This document shows positions 34,452 to 41,852 of a stretch of 53,176 bases of DNA, in pieces. Position 1 is the first letter of the stretch. Each line of letters begins with the position of its first letter. The DNA comes from a bacterium (lineage in GTDB: Bacteria; UBP6; UBA1177), in assembly GCA_017405875.1 (NCBI GenBank), contig JAFQZM010000019.1, positions 1 through 53,176 of the forward strand, written 5' to 3'. The position numbers and the translations under genes are program-made. Below the pieces are notes generated by a model. It ran no database searches and was not told the DNA's origin. It saw only the letters and a list, made by a program, of their open reading frames with translations.

Positions 34452-35093
34452 ATGGCTGAAAAAAGATATTCGAAATTCATCGTTCCCTTTCTGCTTTTGT
34501 CTGCGATATCGGTTCTATCGTTTTTTATGAACAAATACCGCTTCGGAGCGAGACATTTCATATTTCCGGCGGCACTTTTCATCCTTCCGCTCATTTGCGA
34601 TCGCAGTTTCAGGCCGAAAAAGCTGTTTCTGCCGTCCGCTGAAGGCTTAAAACTCTTTTTGTGGGTCACTATAGCGACACTCGTGTTCTACCCACCGCTC
34701 TTTTTCGCGTACAACATCGGCTTCCTGCACCGCGCGCTTGCAACACCGACAACCAATGAACTGATGAAGGCAGTCACAAAAGGACTCATCGCGATAGCAG
34801 TCGCGGCAATACCTGAGGAATTTTTCTTCCGAGGATATATTCAGGAGCATGTTTTTTCCGATTTCGACAAAAAAATTTTGAAAATAGTCTCACTCAAGAA
34901 CCTTTTTACTTCACTTCTTTTCGGCCTTGTTCATGCTCTGGCATTTCTCGACATAACACGGGCGGCGACATTTTTTCCCTCACTTCTTTTCGGACTTTTC
35001 ACCGAAAAAAGCAGAGGAAGAATATTCTACAGCATCTCGTACCACGTAGTTTCGAACATACTGGCTTTCATACTTTGGACATTTATAAAATAA
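34452..35093 (+). CDS. CPBP family intramembrane metalloprotease
   Basis: The three CPBP (Abi/CAAX-like) motifs are complete: EEFFFRG with Glu122, Glu123 and Arg127; FGLVHAL with His161; and SYHVVSN with His198 and Asn202. The 213 residues form about six helices. Such enzymes cleave or process membrane proteins; in Myxococcota relatives act as sortase-like processors, but no matching C-terminal sorting signal was seen on proteins in this window. The start codon follows the stop of the P-type-ATPase-like gene directly, so the two are almost certainly translated together and may work on each other. Confidence 0.87.
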   Translation: MAEKRYSKFIVPFLLLSAISVLSFFMNKYRFGARHFIFPAALFILPLICDRSFRPKKLFLPSAEGLKLFLWVTIATLVFYPPLFFAYNIGFLHRALATPTTNELMKAVTKGLIAIAVAAIPEEFFFRGYIQEHVFSDFDKKILKIVSLKNLFTSLLFGLVHALAFLDITRAATFFPSLLFGLFTEKSRGRIFYSISYHVVSNILAFILWTFIK

Positions 35094-35105
35094 TCGGAGG
35101 AAATC

Positions 35106-35951
35106 ATGGAAAAATTAAAAAATGCAGCTTCCTACATCAGAAATCTTGTTGAGAAAAAAAATCTCAAAATGCCTGAACTTCTCATAACTTTAGGCAGCGG
35201 CCTCGGTGCTTTTGCGGAAAATGCCGACCAGCTTTTAGTGATTCCCTACAGCGAAATCCCTGATTTCCCCGCTTCTACCGTCGCAGGTCACAAAGGACGC
35301 CTCATACTTGCAAAAGATGCTGAATCGGGCAAAAATTTCTGGATCATGCAGGGAAGAATCCACTATTACGAAGGCTATTCGATGCAGGAAGTCGTTTTTC
35401 CGCTGCGCACTCTGATCCTTCTCGGAATCAAAAAATTCGTTGTCACGAATGCTGCCGGCGGCATAAACAGGAACTTTGACGCAGGCGATTTCATGATAAT
35501 CCGCGACCACATAAACATGATGGGAACAAATCCGCTCATCGGGAAAAACAAAGACTATCTCGGCCCGCGTTTTCCCGATATGTCGAGCGCATACAGCCGC
35601 AAAATGGCGATACTCATGCAGAAAGCGGCGATGGAACACGGAATTTCTCTCAAAGAAGGCGTTTATATCGCTTTGACGGGACCTACCTACGAAACTCCGG
35701 CAGAAGTCAGAATGCTTGCAACTCTCGGCGCTGACGCAGTCGGAATGTCAACAGTTCCCGAAGTCATCGCGGCAAAACACGCAGGTATCGAAGTTTCGGG
35801 CATCAGCTTCATTTCGAACAAGGCGGCAGGACTCTCAATGAACCCGCTCAGCCACGAGGAAGTAAGCGAAAACGCGGCTAAGGCTGAAGCGCGCTTCTCA
35901 GCATTCATGAAACGCTTTATCTCTTTAGTTTTAGAGGAAAAAGATGAATAA
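35106..35951 (+). CDS. punA: Purine nucleoside phosphorylase
   Basis: The enzyme splits purine nucleosides with phosphate into base and ribose-1-phosphate. The trimeric-PNP signature is present: LITLGSGLGAFAE with the phosphate-binding Gly-Ser, VAGHKGRL, MQGRIHYYEG, TNAAGGINRNF, and GPTYETPAEVRM before the purine-site block GMSTVPEVIAAKHAGI. The Asn of SFISNKAAG binds purine in the family and favours guanosine/inosine over adenosine. The length of 281 residues is normal. CGGAGG precedes the ATG, and the stop overlaps cdd by 8 bases, giving a nucleoside-salvage pair. Confidence 0.92.
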   Translation: MEKLKNAASYIRNLVEKKNLKMPELLITLGSGLGAFAENADQLLVIPYSEIPDFPASTVAGHKGRLILAKDAESGKNFWIMQGRIHYYEGYSMQEVVFPLRTLILLGIKKFVVTNAAGGINRNFDAGDFMIIRDHINMMGTNPLIGKNKDYLGPRFPDMSSAYSRKMAILMQKAAMEHGISLKEGVYIALTGPTYETPAEVRMLATLGADAVGMSTVPEVIAAKHAGIEVSGISFISNKAAGLSMNPLSHEEVSENAAKAEARFSAFMKRFISLVLEEKDE

Positions 35952-36354
35952 AAAAACTCTTGAAAAAGCGGTAAAATCAGCCCTCGAAGTAAGGAAAAAC
36001 GCCTACGCACCTTTTTCAAAATTCGCGGTCGGAGCAGCGATAATCACCAAAGAAGGCTCGATCTTCACCGGAGTAAATGTTGAGAACTCCTCTTTCGGAG
36101 CTACAAACTGCGCCGAAAGGACGGCACTTTTTTCAGCTGTCACAGCCGGAGAGCGTGATTTTGAAGCAATAGTCATTGCATCGGTACTCAACGGAAAAGC
36201 AGTCTTCCCGTGCGGGATATGCAGACAGGTTTTGGCTGATTTCAATCCGGAAATGCGCGTTATTTTAGTCAACAGCGACACGAAAATGATCGAACAGGAT
36301 CTTCTTTTGTCCGATATTTTTCCTGGCGTTTTTGAGTTCGGGAAAAACAAATGA
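35944..36354 (+). CDS. cdd: Cytidine deaminase
   Basis: Cdd deaminates cytidine and deoxycytidine to uridine forms in pyrimidine salvage. The zinc site is clear: NCAERTALF with the Cys ligand and catalytic Glu, then FPCGICRQVL with the other two Cys ligands. FSKFAVGAAI and VNVENSSFGATN are the substrate-binding parts of small tetrameric Cdd. The length of 136 residues is normal. It overlaps the punA stop by 8 bases. Confidence 0.93.
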   Translation: MNKKTLEKAVKSALEVRKNAYAPFSKFAVGAAIITKEGSIFTGVNVENSSFGATNCAERTALFSAVTAGERDFEAIVIASVLNGKAVFPCGICRQVLADFNPEMRVILVNSDTKMIEQDLLLSDIFPGVFEFGKNK

Positions 36355-36374
36355 GACGTGCCAGGTCACGTCTC
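36353..36374. repeat. Inverted repeat immediately after cdd
   Basis: GAGACGTG, a 6-base loop and CACGTCTC form a perfect 8-bp stem that starts in the cdd stop codon. No T run follows, so it may be a weak terminator, a stabilising 3' end, or a copy of the dispersed GTAGAGACGTG-type palindrome seen in many genomes. Confidence 0.6.
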
Positions 36375-36382
36375 TACAAATA

Positions 36383-36410
36383 TTGACTTAAATTCAGGTA
36401 TAAATATCAT
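36383..36410 (+). promoter_or_regulatory. Promoter for the oxygen-defence operon
   Basis: TTGACT (36383-36388), 16 bases, TATCAT (36405-36410) lies about 60 bases upstream of rubrerythrin. No PerR- or Fur-like palindrome could be recognised with confidence in the remaining leader. Confidence 0.5.
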
Positions 36411-36472
36411 TGCGCGGTTCATTTAAAAATCGGTTTTTTATGTTTTAATAACAATTTTCAATGGAGTAAATC

Positions 36473-37051
36473 ATGGCAAAATCGATCAAAGGAACAAGAA
36501 CGGAAAAAAATCTTCTCACCTCTTTCGCAGGCGAATCCCAGGCAAGAATGCGCTACAACTACTTTGCAAGCAAGGCGAAAAAAGAGGGCTTTGAAAAAGT
36601 AGCCGTTATTTTTGAAGAAACTGCAAATCAGGAAAAGGAACACGCAAAGAGAATGTTCAAATTCCTTGAAGGCGGAAACACTGAGATCACCGCGACATAT
36701 CCGGCAGGAATGATCTCCGACACGCTCGCAAACCTCAAGGCTGCTGCTGCAGGCGAGCACGAAGAGTGGACCGAAGCATATCCCGAATTCGCAAGAATCG
36801 CTGACGAAGAAGGTTTCGCTGACATCGCCGAAATGTACAGAAGGATCGCAATCGCTGAAAAACACCATGAAGAAAGATACAACGCTTTCATAAAAGACCT
36901 TGAAAACAGCGGAATGTTCGCTAAAGACCGCGAAGTTACGTGGCGCTGCCTCAACTGCGGATACATTCATGTCGGCAAGGAAGCTCCTGAAAAATGCCCT
37001 GCTTGCGAGCATCCGCAGGCTTACTTCGAAGTTCTCAACTCCAACTGGTAG
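36473..37051 (+). CDS. rbr: Rubrerythrin
   Basis: Rubrerythrin reduces hydrogen peroxide in the cytoplasm of anaerobes. Residues 10-145 form a di-iron ferritin-like four-helix bundle (SFAGESQARMRY, EETANQEKEHA, and RRIAIAEKHHEERY as second ExxH). The C-terminal rubredoxin-like domain has CLNCGYIHVG and CPACEHPQAYF with the four iron-binding Cys. The length of 192 residues is normal. It opens a block that continues with superoxide reductase, flavodiiron protein and rubredoxin, the electron donor expected for it. Confidence 0.96.
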   Translation: MAKSIKGTRTEKNLLTSFAGESQARMRYNYFASKAKKEGFEKVAVIFEETANQEKEHAKRMFKFLEGGNTEITATYPAGMISDTLANLKAAAAGEHEEWTEAYPEFARIADEEGFADIAEMYRRIAIAEKHHEERYNAFIKDLENSGMFAKDREVTWRCLNCGYIHVGKEAPEKCPACEHPQAYFEVLNSNW

Positions 37052-37060
37052 GAGCTTGAA

Positions 37061-37444
37061 ATGACGAAAATGAATGAAGTTTACAAGTGCTCTATCTGCG
37101 GGAACATCGTCACAGTTTCGCACGAAGCGGGCGGAACGCTTGTCTGCTGCGGCAAAGAGATGGATCTTATGCCGGTAAAAACGGCTGATCAGACTCTTGA
37201 AAAGCATGTTCCGGTAGTTGAAAAAACGGCGAACGGCATCAAAGTAACAGTCGGCTCAACGCCTCATCCGATGATGGACAACCACTACATCGAATGGATC
37301 GAAGTTCTCAAAGACGGTCTCGTTATGAGAAAGTATCTCAAACCGGGAGAAGCGCCCTCAGCAGAATTCCCGATGGAATTTTCGGAAGACATAATCGCCC
37401 GCGAATACTGCAACATCCACGGACTCTGGGCAAACAGAAAATAG
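37061..37444 (+). CDS. dfx: Desulfoferrodoxin (superoxide reductase, two-iron type)
   Basis: The protein reduces superoxide to peroxide without making oxygen. An N-terminal desulforedoxin-like domain has Cys10, Cys13, Cys29 and Cys30 (YKCSICG and LVCCGKEM), which marks the two-iron class. The catalytic iron site comprises His49 (EKHVPV), His69 (TPHPM), His75 (NHYIEW) and the C-terminal EYCNIHGLW with its Cys and His. Position 61 is preferred as start because AGGAG lies upstream; a second ATG three codons later is possible. It sits 9 bases after rubrerythrin, so its product peroxide would be removed by the neighbour. Confidence 0.96.
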   Translation: MTKMNEVYKCSICGNIVTVSHEAGGTLVCCGKEMDLMPVKTADQTLEKHVPVVEKTANGIKVTVGSTPHPMMDNHYIEWIEVLKDGLVMRKYLKPGEAPSAEFPMEFSEDIIAREYCNIHGLWANRK

Positions 37445-37452
37445 GAGATAAA

Positions 37453-38652
37453 ATGTCGAATCTCAATGCAATAAAAATCAGCGAATCGGTCTACTGGGTA
37501 GGTGCGATCGACTGGAACATCCGTTATTTTCACGGATATGCGACTCTGAAAGGAACGACCTACAACGCATACTTGGTTATGGCGGATAAAATCACCCTCA
37601 TCGACGGAGTGAAAAAGGGATTTGAGTGCGAGCTTCTTGAAAGGGTCGCTTCCGTCGTAGATCCGCAGAAGATCGAATACATCGTTCCGAACCACGCAGA
37701 ACCCGATCACAGCGGCGGAATAGCAAAGATCGCGGAGATCGTTAAACCTGAAAAGATATTCGCTTCAAAAGGCGGCGTCAGAGCTTTAAACGCATACTAT
37801 CCGGGACTTGCAGTAGAATCAGTTGCAGACGGCGGAGAACTCTCTCTCGGCAACAAGACGCTCAAATTCATGGAAACGAAGATGCTCCACTGGCCTGACA
37901 GCATGTTTTCATATCTTGCCGAAGAAGAAGTCCTTTTCAGTCAGGATGCTTTCGGAATGCACCTTGCAACGAGCGAGCGCTTTGATGACGAGCTTCCGTG
38001 GTCACTTCTGGAAGAGATGTCCACCGGATACTATGCGAACATCATCACGCTTTACAGCCCCTTCGTACAGAATCTGCTCAAAAAAGTGGCTGCAAGCGGA
38101 CTTACTTTCAAAGTCGTAGCTCCCGACCACGGCCCTGTCTGGAGAAATATGGACAACTTCTCGAAAATGCTTGGTCTTTACGACAAGTGGTCAGCGAGAA
38201 AAACTGATAAAAAAGCGGTCATCGTCTACGATTCCATGTGGCATTCGACTGAAAAAATGGCGCGTTACATCGAAGACGGTATTGCGTCGCAGGGAATCAA
38301 GGTCAAATCGCTTTTCATGCAGTCTTCCGACAGAAGCGAAGTTGCTGCAGAACTCCTTGACGCATCGGCTCTTATCGTCGGTTCGCCCACGATAAACAAT
38401 GAGCTTTTCCCCTCAGTCGCAGACGTTATGTGCTACCTCAAAGGGCTCAAATTCAAAACTCCGTTTGCTGCGGCGTTCGGCTCTTACGGCTGGAGCGGCG
38501 AAAGCATAAAATATCTCTCGCAGATGCTTACAGAGATGTGCGGTGAAGTCGTCGGAAGCGTGAAAGCGCTCTACCTTCCGACTGAAGAAGTCAAAACACA
38601 GTGCTTCGAACTCGGTAAAGAGATCGGAGAAAAAATCAACAATAAAAATTAG
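37453..38652 (+). CDS. fprA: Flavodiiron protein (oxygen / nitric-oxide reductase)
   Basis: The N-terminal metallo-beta-lactamase-like domain holds the di-iron site (PNHAEPDHSGG: His81, Glu83, Asp85, His86; further ligands in HWPDSMF and DHGPVW). The C-terminal half is a flavodoxin (VIVYDSMWHSTEKMARY) that binds FMN. Such proteins reduce oxygen to water, and some nitric oxide, taking electrons from rubredoxin. The start at 37453 follows AGGAG and begins right at the domain; an upstream open frame to 37294 is antisense-like shadow over the superoxide reductase gene. The length of 399 residues is normal. Confidence 0.94.
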   Translation: MSNLNAIKISESVYWVGAIDWNIRYFHGYATLKGTTYNAYLVMADKITLIDGVKKGFECELLERVASVVDPQKIEYIVPNHAEPDHSGGIAKIAEIVKPEKIFASKGGVRALNAYYPGLAVESVADGGELSLGNKTLKFMETKMLHWPDSMFSYLAEEEVLFSQDAFGMHLATSERFDDELPWSLLEEMSTGYYANIITLYSPFVQNLLKKVAASGLTFKVVAPDHGPVWRNMDNFSKMLGLYDKWSARKTDKKAVIVYDSMWHSTEKMARYIEDGIASQGIKVKSLFMQSSDRSEVAAELLDASALIVGSPTINNELFPSVADVMCYLKGLKFKTPFAAAFGSYGWSGESIKYLSQMLTEMCGEVVGSVKALYLPTEEVKTQCFELGKEIGEKINNKN

Positions 38653-38661
38653 GAGGAAACC

Positions 38662-38820
38662 ATGGACAAGTATGTATGCGGAATTTGCGGCCACGTTTAT
38701 GATCCGGCAGTCGGCGATCCTGAAAACGGAATCGCTCCGGGAACCCCGTTTGAAGCTCTTCCCGAAGACTGGGTATGCCCGATCTGCGGCGTAAGCAAGG
38801 ACAATTTCACGAAAGAATAA
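38662..38820 (+). CDS. rub: Rubredoxin
   Basis: This 52-residue protein starts at an ATG with AGGAGG upstream. It has the two rubredoxin iron-binding pairs, [12 protein letters not shown] near the N-terminus and [13 protein letters not shown] near the C-terminus, with the typical PEDW before the second. It shuttles single electrons and is the expected donor for the flavodiiron protein and rubrerythrin encoded just upstream. It lies nine bases after the fprA stop. Confidence 0.96.
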   Translation: MDKYVCGICGHVYDPAVGDPENGIAPGTPFEALPEDWVCPICGVSKDNFTKE

Positions 38821-38829
38821 TCTTAAAAA

Positions 38830-39705
38830 ATGTCTTTTGATCCCTCAAAATCTTCTTTTTTAATCCTCAATAAAAAGAAAGGCTTTTCTTCAAACGGTGA
38901 ACTTAACTATCTGAAAAGACTGCTTAAAATCAAAAAAGCAGGTTTCTGCGGAACGCTTGATCCGCTTGCTCAGGGTGTTCTTGTTGTCGCTATCGAAAAA
39001 GCTACAAAACTGATCTCACTTGCGACTGATTTCGACAAAGTTTATTCGGGAAAAATAAGGCTCGGTTTCACGAGTGACAGCCTTGATCTCGGAACTGAAC
39101 TTGTGAGCTCCGGCACCGTTCCGCAAAATATCGACTGTGCCGAAATAGAGAAAAAATTTCAAGGAGTTATTTCCCAGATTCCTCCCGCTTACAGCGCACT
39201 TAAAATCGACGGAAAGAGGGCTTACAAGTTGGCACGCGAAGGCAAAACTCCCGAAATGAAAGCAAGAAACGTCGAAATAAAATCGCTTGAGATCACGCAA
39301 ACCGGCGAAGATGAACTTTCGTTTTTAGTAAAATGCTCGAAAGGAACCTACATCCGCACATTGGCAGGTGATATCGGCACATTTTTAGGCTGCGGCGCGG
39401 TGCTTACCGAGCTCATCAGGCGCGAAGTAGGACCATTCAAACTCGAGAACGCCGTTTCGATAGACGAACTCAAGGAAAATCCCGAAAACATCGAAAAAGC
39501 GCTCCTTTCAGTTCCAGAATTTCTGTCGGGAAGCAACAGCTGCGAAGTCGATGAAACAGGATTCAACTATTTAAAAAACGGCAATAAAATAGAAGAGTTG
39601 CATTTGAATCTTGAAAACGGACTCAACCTCATAAAATTTAACGATGAAGTCTTTCTGATAGTCGAAAAAACAGAAGAAAAAACATCCTATTTCGCGTTTG
39701 TGTAA
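38830..39705 (+). CDS. truB: tRNA pseudouridine-55 synthase
   Basis: TruB makes pseudouridine 55 in the T loop of tRNAs. The catalytic block is GFCGTLDPLAQGVLVV with Asp44, and the family motifs IPPAYSALKIDGKRAYKLAREG and SKGTYIRTLAGDIG follow. A short C-terminal extension of about 90 residues is present instead of a clear PUA domain. Its start codon lies nine bases after the rubredoxin stop without a strong Shine-Dalgarno. Placement behind the oxygen-defence genes looks accidental rather than functional. Confidence 0.92.
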   Translation: MSFDPSKSSFLILNKKKGFSSNGELNYLKRLLKIKKAGFCGTLDPLAQGVLVVAIEKATKLISLATDFDKVYSGKIRLGFTSDSLDLGTELVSSGTVPQNIDCAEIEKKFQGVISQIPPAYSALKIDGKRAYKLAREGKTPEMKARNVEIKSLEITQTGEDELSFLVKCSKGTYIRTLAGDIGTFLGCGAVLTELIRREVGPFKLENAVSIDELKENPENIEKALLSVPEFLSGSNSCEVDETGFNYLKNGNKIEELHLNLENGLNLIKFNDEVFLIVEKTEEKTSYFAFV

Positions 39706-39712
39706 GCTTTAT

Positions 39713-40498
39713 TTAAGCGAGTTTCTTATAGATTTCCACGAACTTGTCGCTTCTTTTGACGACTGAAATTTTGTTGAGCGAGCATTCGATGAGCCCTTCA
39801 AGGCCGCATCCGCCATCTTTCGTTCTGATCTGGTCAAGGTATTCTTCACTTGAAACCGTGACTGCGTCGCTGTAAACGATACCGCCTTTGAGGAAGTTGA
39901 TGTCGCCGTAAAATTCGAGTTTTTCGGGAACAAAAACTTCACGTCCGAGGTTGAGGATTCCGAAATCGTACGACCAGAATTTGCCCTGAAAACGGATGTC
40001 GTGAAGCGAAAAAACGGCTTTCGTATTCTTCAAAGGTTCTTCTTTTCCGTAGATTTCACGCAGATAAACCGGAACAAGCGCGGTGTGCCAGTCGTTGCAG
40101 TGAATGACATCGGGAGCGAAAATTTTAGCATATTCGAGAACAGCCCTTGAGAAGAATATGAAGCGCTCCGAATTGTCCGGATAATCGCCTGTAACATTGC
40201 CGTACAGACCGTCTCTTTCAAAATAGGGATTCGACACAAAAACGACTTTCGTACCGCTCTCTTCGTGAACTGCTTCGAAAATTTCGGCTTTTTCGTATTT
40301 TTCGCCGACTTGGACATCAAACGATATCTTGGTCGGTTTTATGTTGAATTTTTTTCTGTTTATCGTGCTGAAAAAAGGAAGAACGCACTCGACTTCGCAT
40401 TTTTTCGAGACAGATTTCAGCATTTTAGCGACTGAAGCGGCCATATTTCCGGTCGAAACGAGGGGTTTCAGCTCCGATGCAGCAAACAAAATTTTCAT
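39713..40498 (-). CDS. Glycogen/starch-synthase-like protein, GT5 N-terminal domain only
   Basis: The 261 residues match the N-terminal (acceptor) domain of glycogen synthase: MKILFAASELKPLVSTGN, DVIHCNDWHTALVPVYL, FSLHDIRFQGKF and DAVTVSSEEY. The conserved K-T-G-G-L nucleotide-loop near the start is changed to STGNMA, and the whole C-terminal GT1 domain of about 220 residues is missing. The stop is followed directly by truB in the opposite direction, with no remnant of a second domain. Similar half-length proteins are known in other phyla, so it may not be a fresh truncation. Synthase activity is doubtful. It follows serS by seven bases. Confidence 0.75.
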   Translation of the reverse strand: MKILFAASELKPLVSTGNMAASVAKMLKSVSKKCEVECVLPFFSTINRKKFNIKPTKISFDVQVGEKYEKAEIFEAVHEESGTKVVFVSNPYFERDGLYGNVTGDYPDNSERFIFFSRAVLEYAKIFAPDVIHCNDWHTALVPVYLREIYGKEEPLKNTKAVFSLHDIRFQGKFWSYDFGILNLGREVFVPEKLEFYGDINFLKGGIVYSDAVTVSSEEYLDQIRTKDGGCGLEGLIECSLNKISVVKRSDKFVEIYKKLA

Positions 40499-40505
40499 GG
40501 TTTAC

Positions 40506-41780
40506 CTACAATCTGATAAATTCTTCGTTGTTCATATATTTTCTGAGAACTTCTGGCACTTTGACCGTTCCGTCAGCCTGCTGGTAGTTTTCGATGATGG
40601 CGACAAGCGTTCTGTCGATCGCAAGTCCCGAACCGTTGAGAAGATGAACGAGTTCAGGTTTTGATGTGGCATCGCGTCTGAACTTGATGTTTGCCCTTCT
40701 CGCCTGGAAATCACCGGTGCTTGAGCAGCTTGAAATCTCGCGGTAAGTTCCCTGACCCGGCAGCCATACTTCGATATCGAAAGTTTTTACTGCGTTGAAA
40801 CCGAGGTCACCGCTGCAGAGGCAGACTACGCGGTAGTGGATTCCGAGACCGCGGAGAATTTCTTCGGCGTTGAAAAGAAGCTGGTCGAGTTCTTTAAGTG
40901 ACTCTTCGGGGCGGCAGAATTTAACGAGTTCGACCTTGTTGAACTGGTGAAGGCGGATAATTCCCTTCATGTCCTTGCCGTAACTGCCGGCTTCGCGTCT
41001 GAAACACGGCGTGTATGCCGCATATTTGAGCGGAAGGACTGCATCATCAAGAATTTCGTCGCGGTGCATGTTGACAAGGCTGACCTCTGCCGTCGGGATC
41101 ATGAACATGTCGTCAGTCGTCTTGTATGCGTCGTCTTCAAATTTCGGAAGCTGACCCGATCCGGTCATCGTTTCACGGCTTACCATAACCGGAGGAACGA
41201 TTTCAGTGTAGCCGTTTTTCGCAGCGTTTTCAAGCATATAGTTCATAACAGCACGCTCCAGACGAGCCATTTCCTTTTTGTAAACGATGAAACGAGAACC
41301 GCTGAGTTTTACGCCGCGCTCGAAATCTATCGTGCTCGTCGCGATATCGAAATGCTCTTTCGGCTGGAAGTCGAAAACGGGTTTTTCGCCCCACATCGAA
41401 ACGACGGGATTTGCAGTGTCGTCCTTGCCGAGCGGCGTATCGTCAGCCATCATGTTGGGGATAGAAAGAAGGATCGTGTTGATCTTATCTTCAACTTCCT
41501 TTACCATCGGTCCGTACGCTTTCACTTTGTCGCTGAGTTCCTTGAGTTCGTCTTTGATCGCAGCTTTCTCTTCCGCAGTTCCGTTTTTCATGATGAGCGG
41601 CATCTCTTTCGAGCGCGTCATCTGTTTTGCCCTTGTCTGCTCCGACTCTGTGATGAGAGCCTTTCTCTTTTCGCTGAGTTCAATGACCTGATCTACGACC
41701 GAAAGGTCTTTAAAATTCCTGTTTGTAAGGTTGAATTTAACCTTTTCAGGATCTTTGAGTATCAATTTGATGTCAAACAT
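40506..41780 (-). CDS. serS: Seryl-tRNA synthetase
   Basis: SerS charges tRNA-Ser. An N-terminal coiled-coil arm occupies residues 30-100 (SEKRKALITESEQTRAKQM). The class II core has motif 1 near YTEIVPPVMVSRETM, motif 2 FRREAGSYGKDMKGIIRLHQF, and motif 3 LLNGSGLAIDRTLVAIIENY. TYREISSCSSTGDFQARR is the serine-site block. The length of 424 residues is normal. GAGGTGG precedes the ATG, and a promoter is visible upstream. Confidence 0.96.
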   Translation of the reverse strand: MFDIKLILKDPEKVKFNLTNRNFKDLSVVDQVIELSEKRKALITESEQTRAKQMTRSKEMPLIMKNGTAEEKAAIKDELKELSDKVKAYGPMVKEVEDKINTILLSIPNMMADDTPLGKDDTANPVVSMWGEKPVFDFQPKEHFDIATSTIDFERGVKLSGSRFIVYKKEMARLERAVMNYMLENAAKNGYTEIVPPVMVSRETMTGSGQLPKFEDDAYKTTDDMFMIPTAEVSLVNMHRDEILDDAVLPLKYAAYTPCFRREAGSYGKDMKGIIRLHQFNKVELVKFCRPEESLKELDQLLFNAEEILRGLGIHYRVVCLCSGDLGFNAVKTFDIEVWLPGQGTYREISSCSSTGDFQARRANIKFRRDATSKPELVHLLNGSGLAIDRTLVAIIENYQQADGTVKVPEVLRKYMNNEEFIRL

Positions 41781-41809
41781 TTTCCACCTCTAAATAAAAA
41801 AACCGCGCT

Positions 41810-41837
41810 ATGATAGGCAGAAAGGGGTTATTTGCAA
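41810..41837 (-). promoter_or_regulatory. Sigma70-type promoter for serS
   Basis: On the minus strand TTGCAA (41837-41832), 16 bases, TATCAT (41815-41810) lies about 30 bases before the serS start, inside the 72-base gap after rimO. Confidence 0.6.
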
Positions 41838-41852
41838 GTTTTTCAGGAAAAT

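Noticed and set aside
34452-35093. CPBP protease as a myxosortase-type sorting enzyme
   Set aside because: No lipoprotein or secreted protein in the window carries a matching C-terminal Gly/Cys-helix-basic sorting signal, so the link has no support here.
40947-41813. 288-codon open frame antisense to serS
   Set aside because: It arises from the codon bias of serS; the translated sequence is low in hydrophobic structure and resembles no family.
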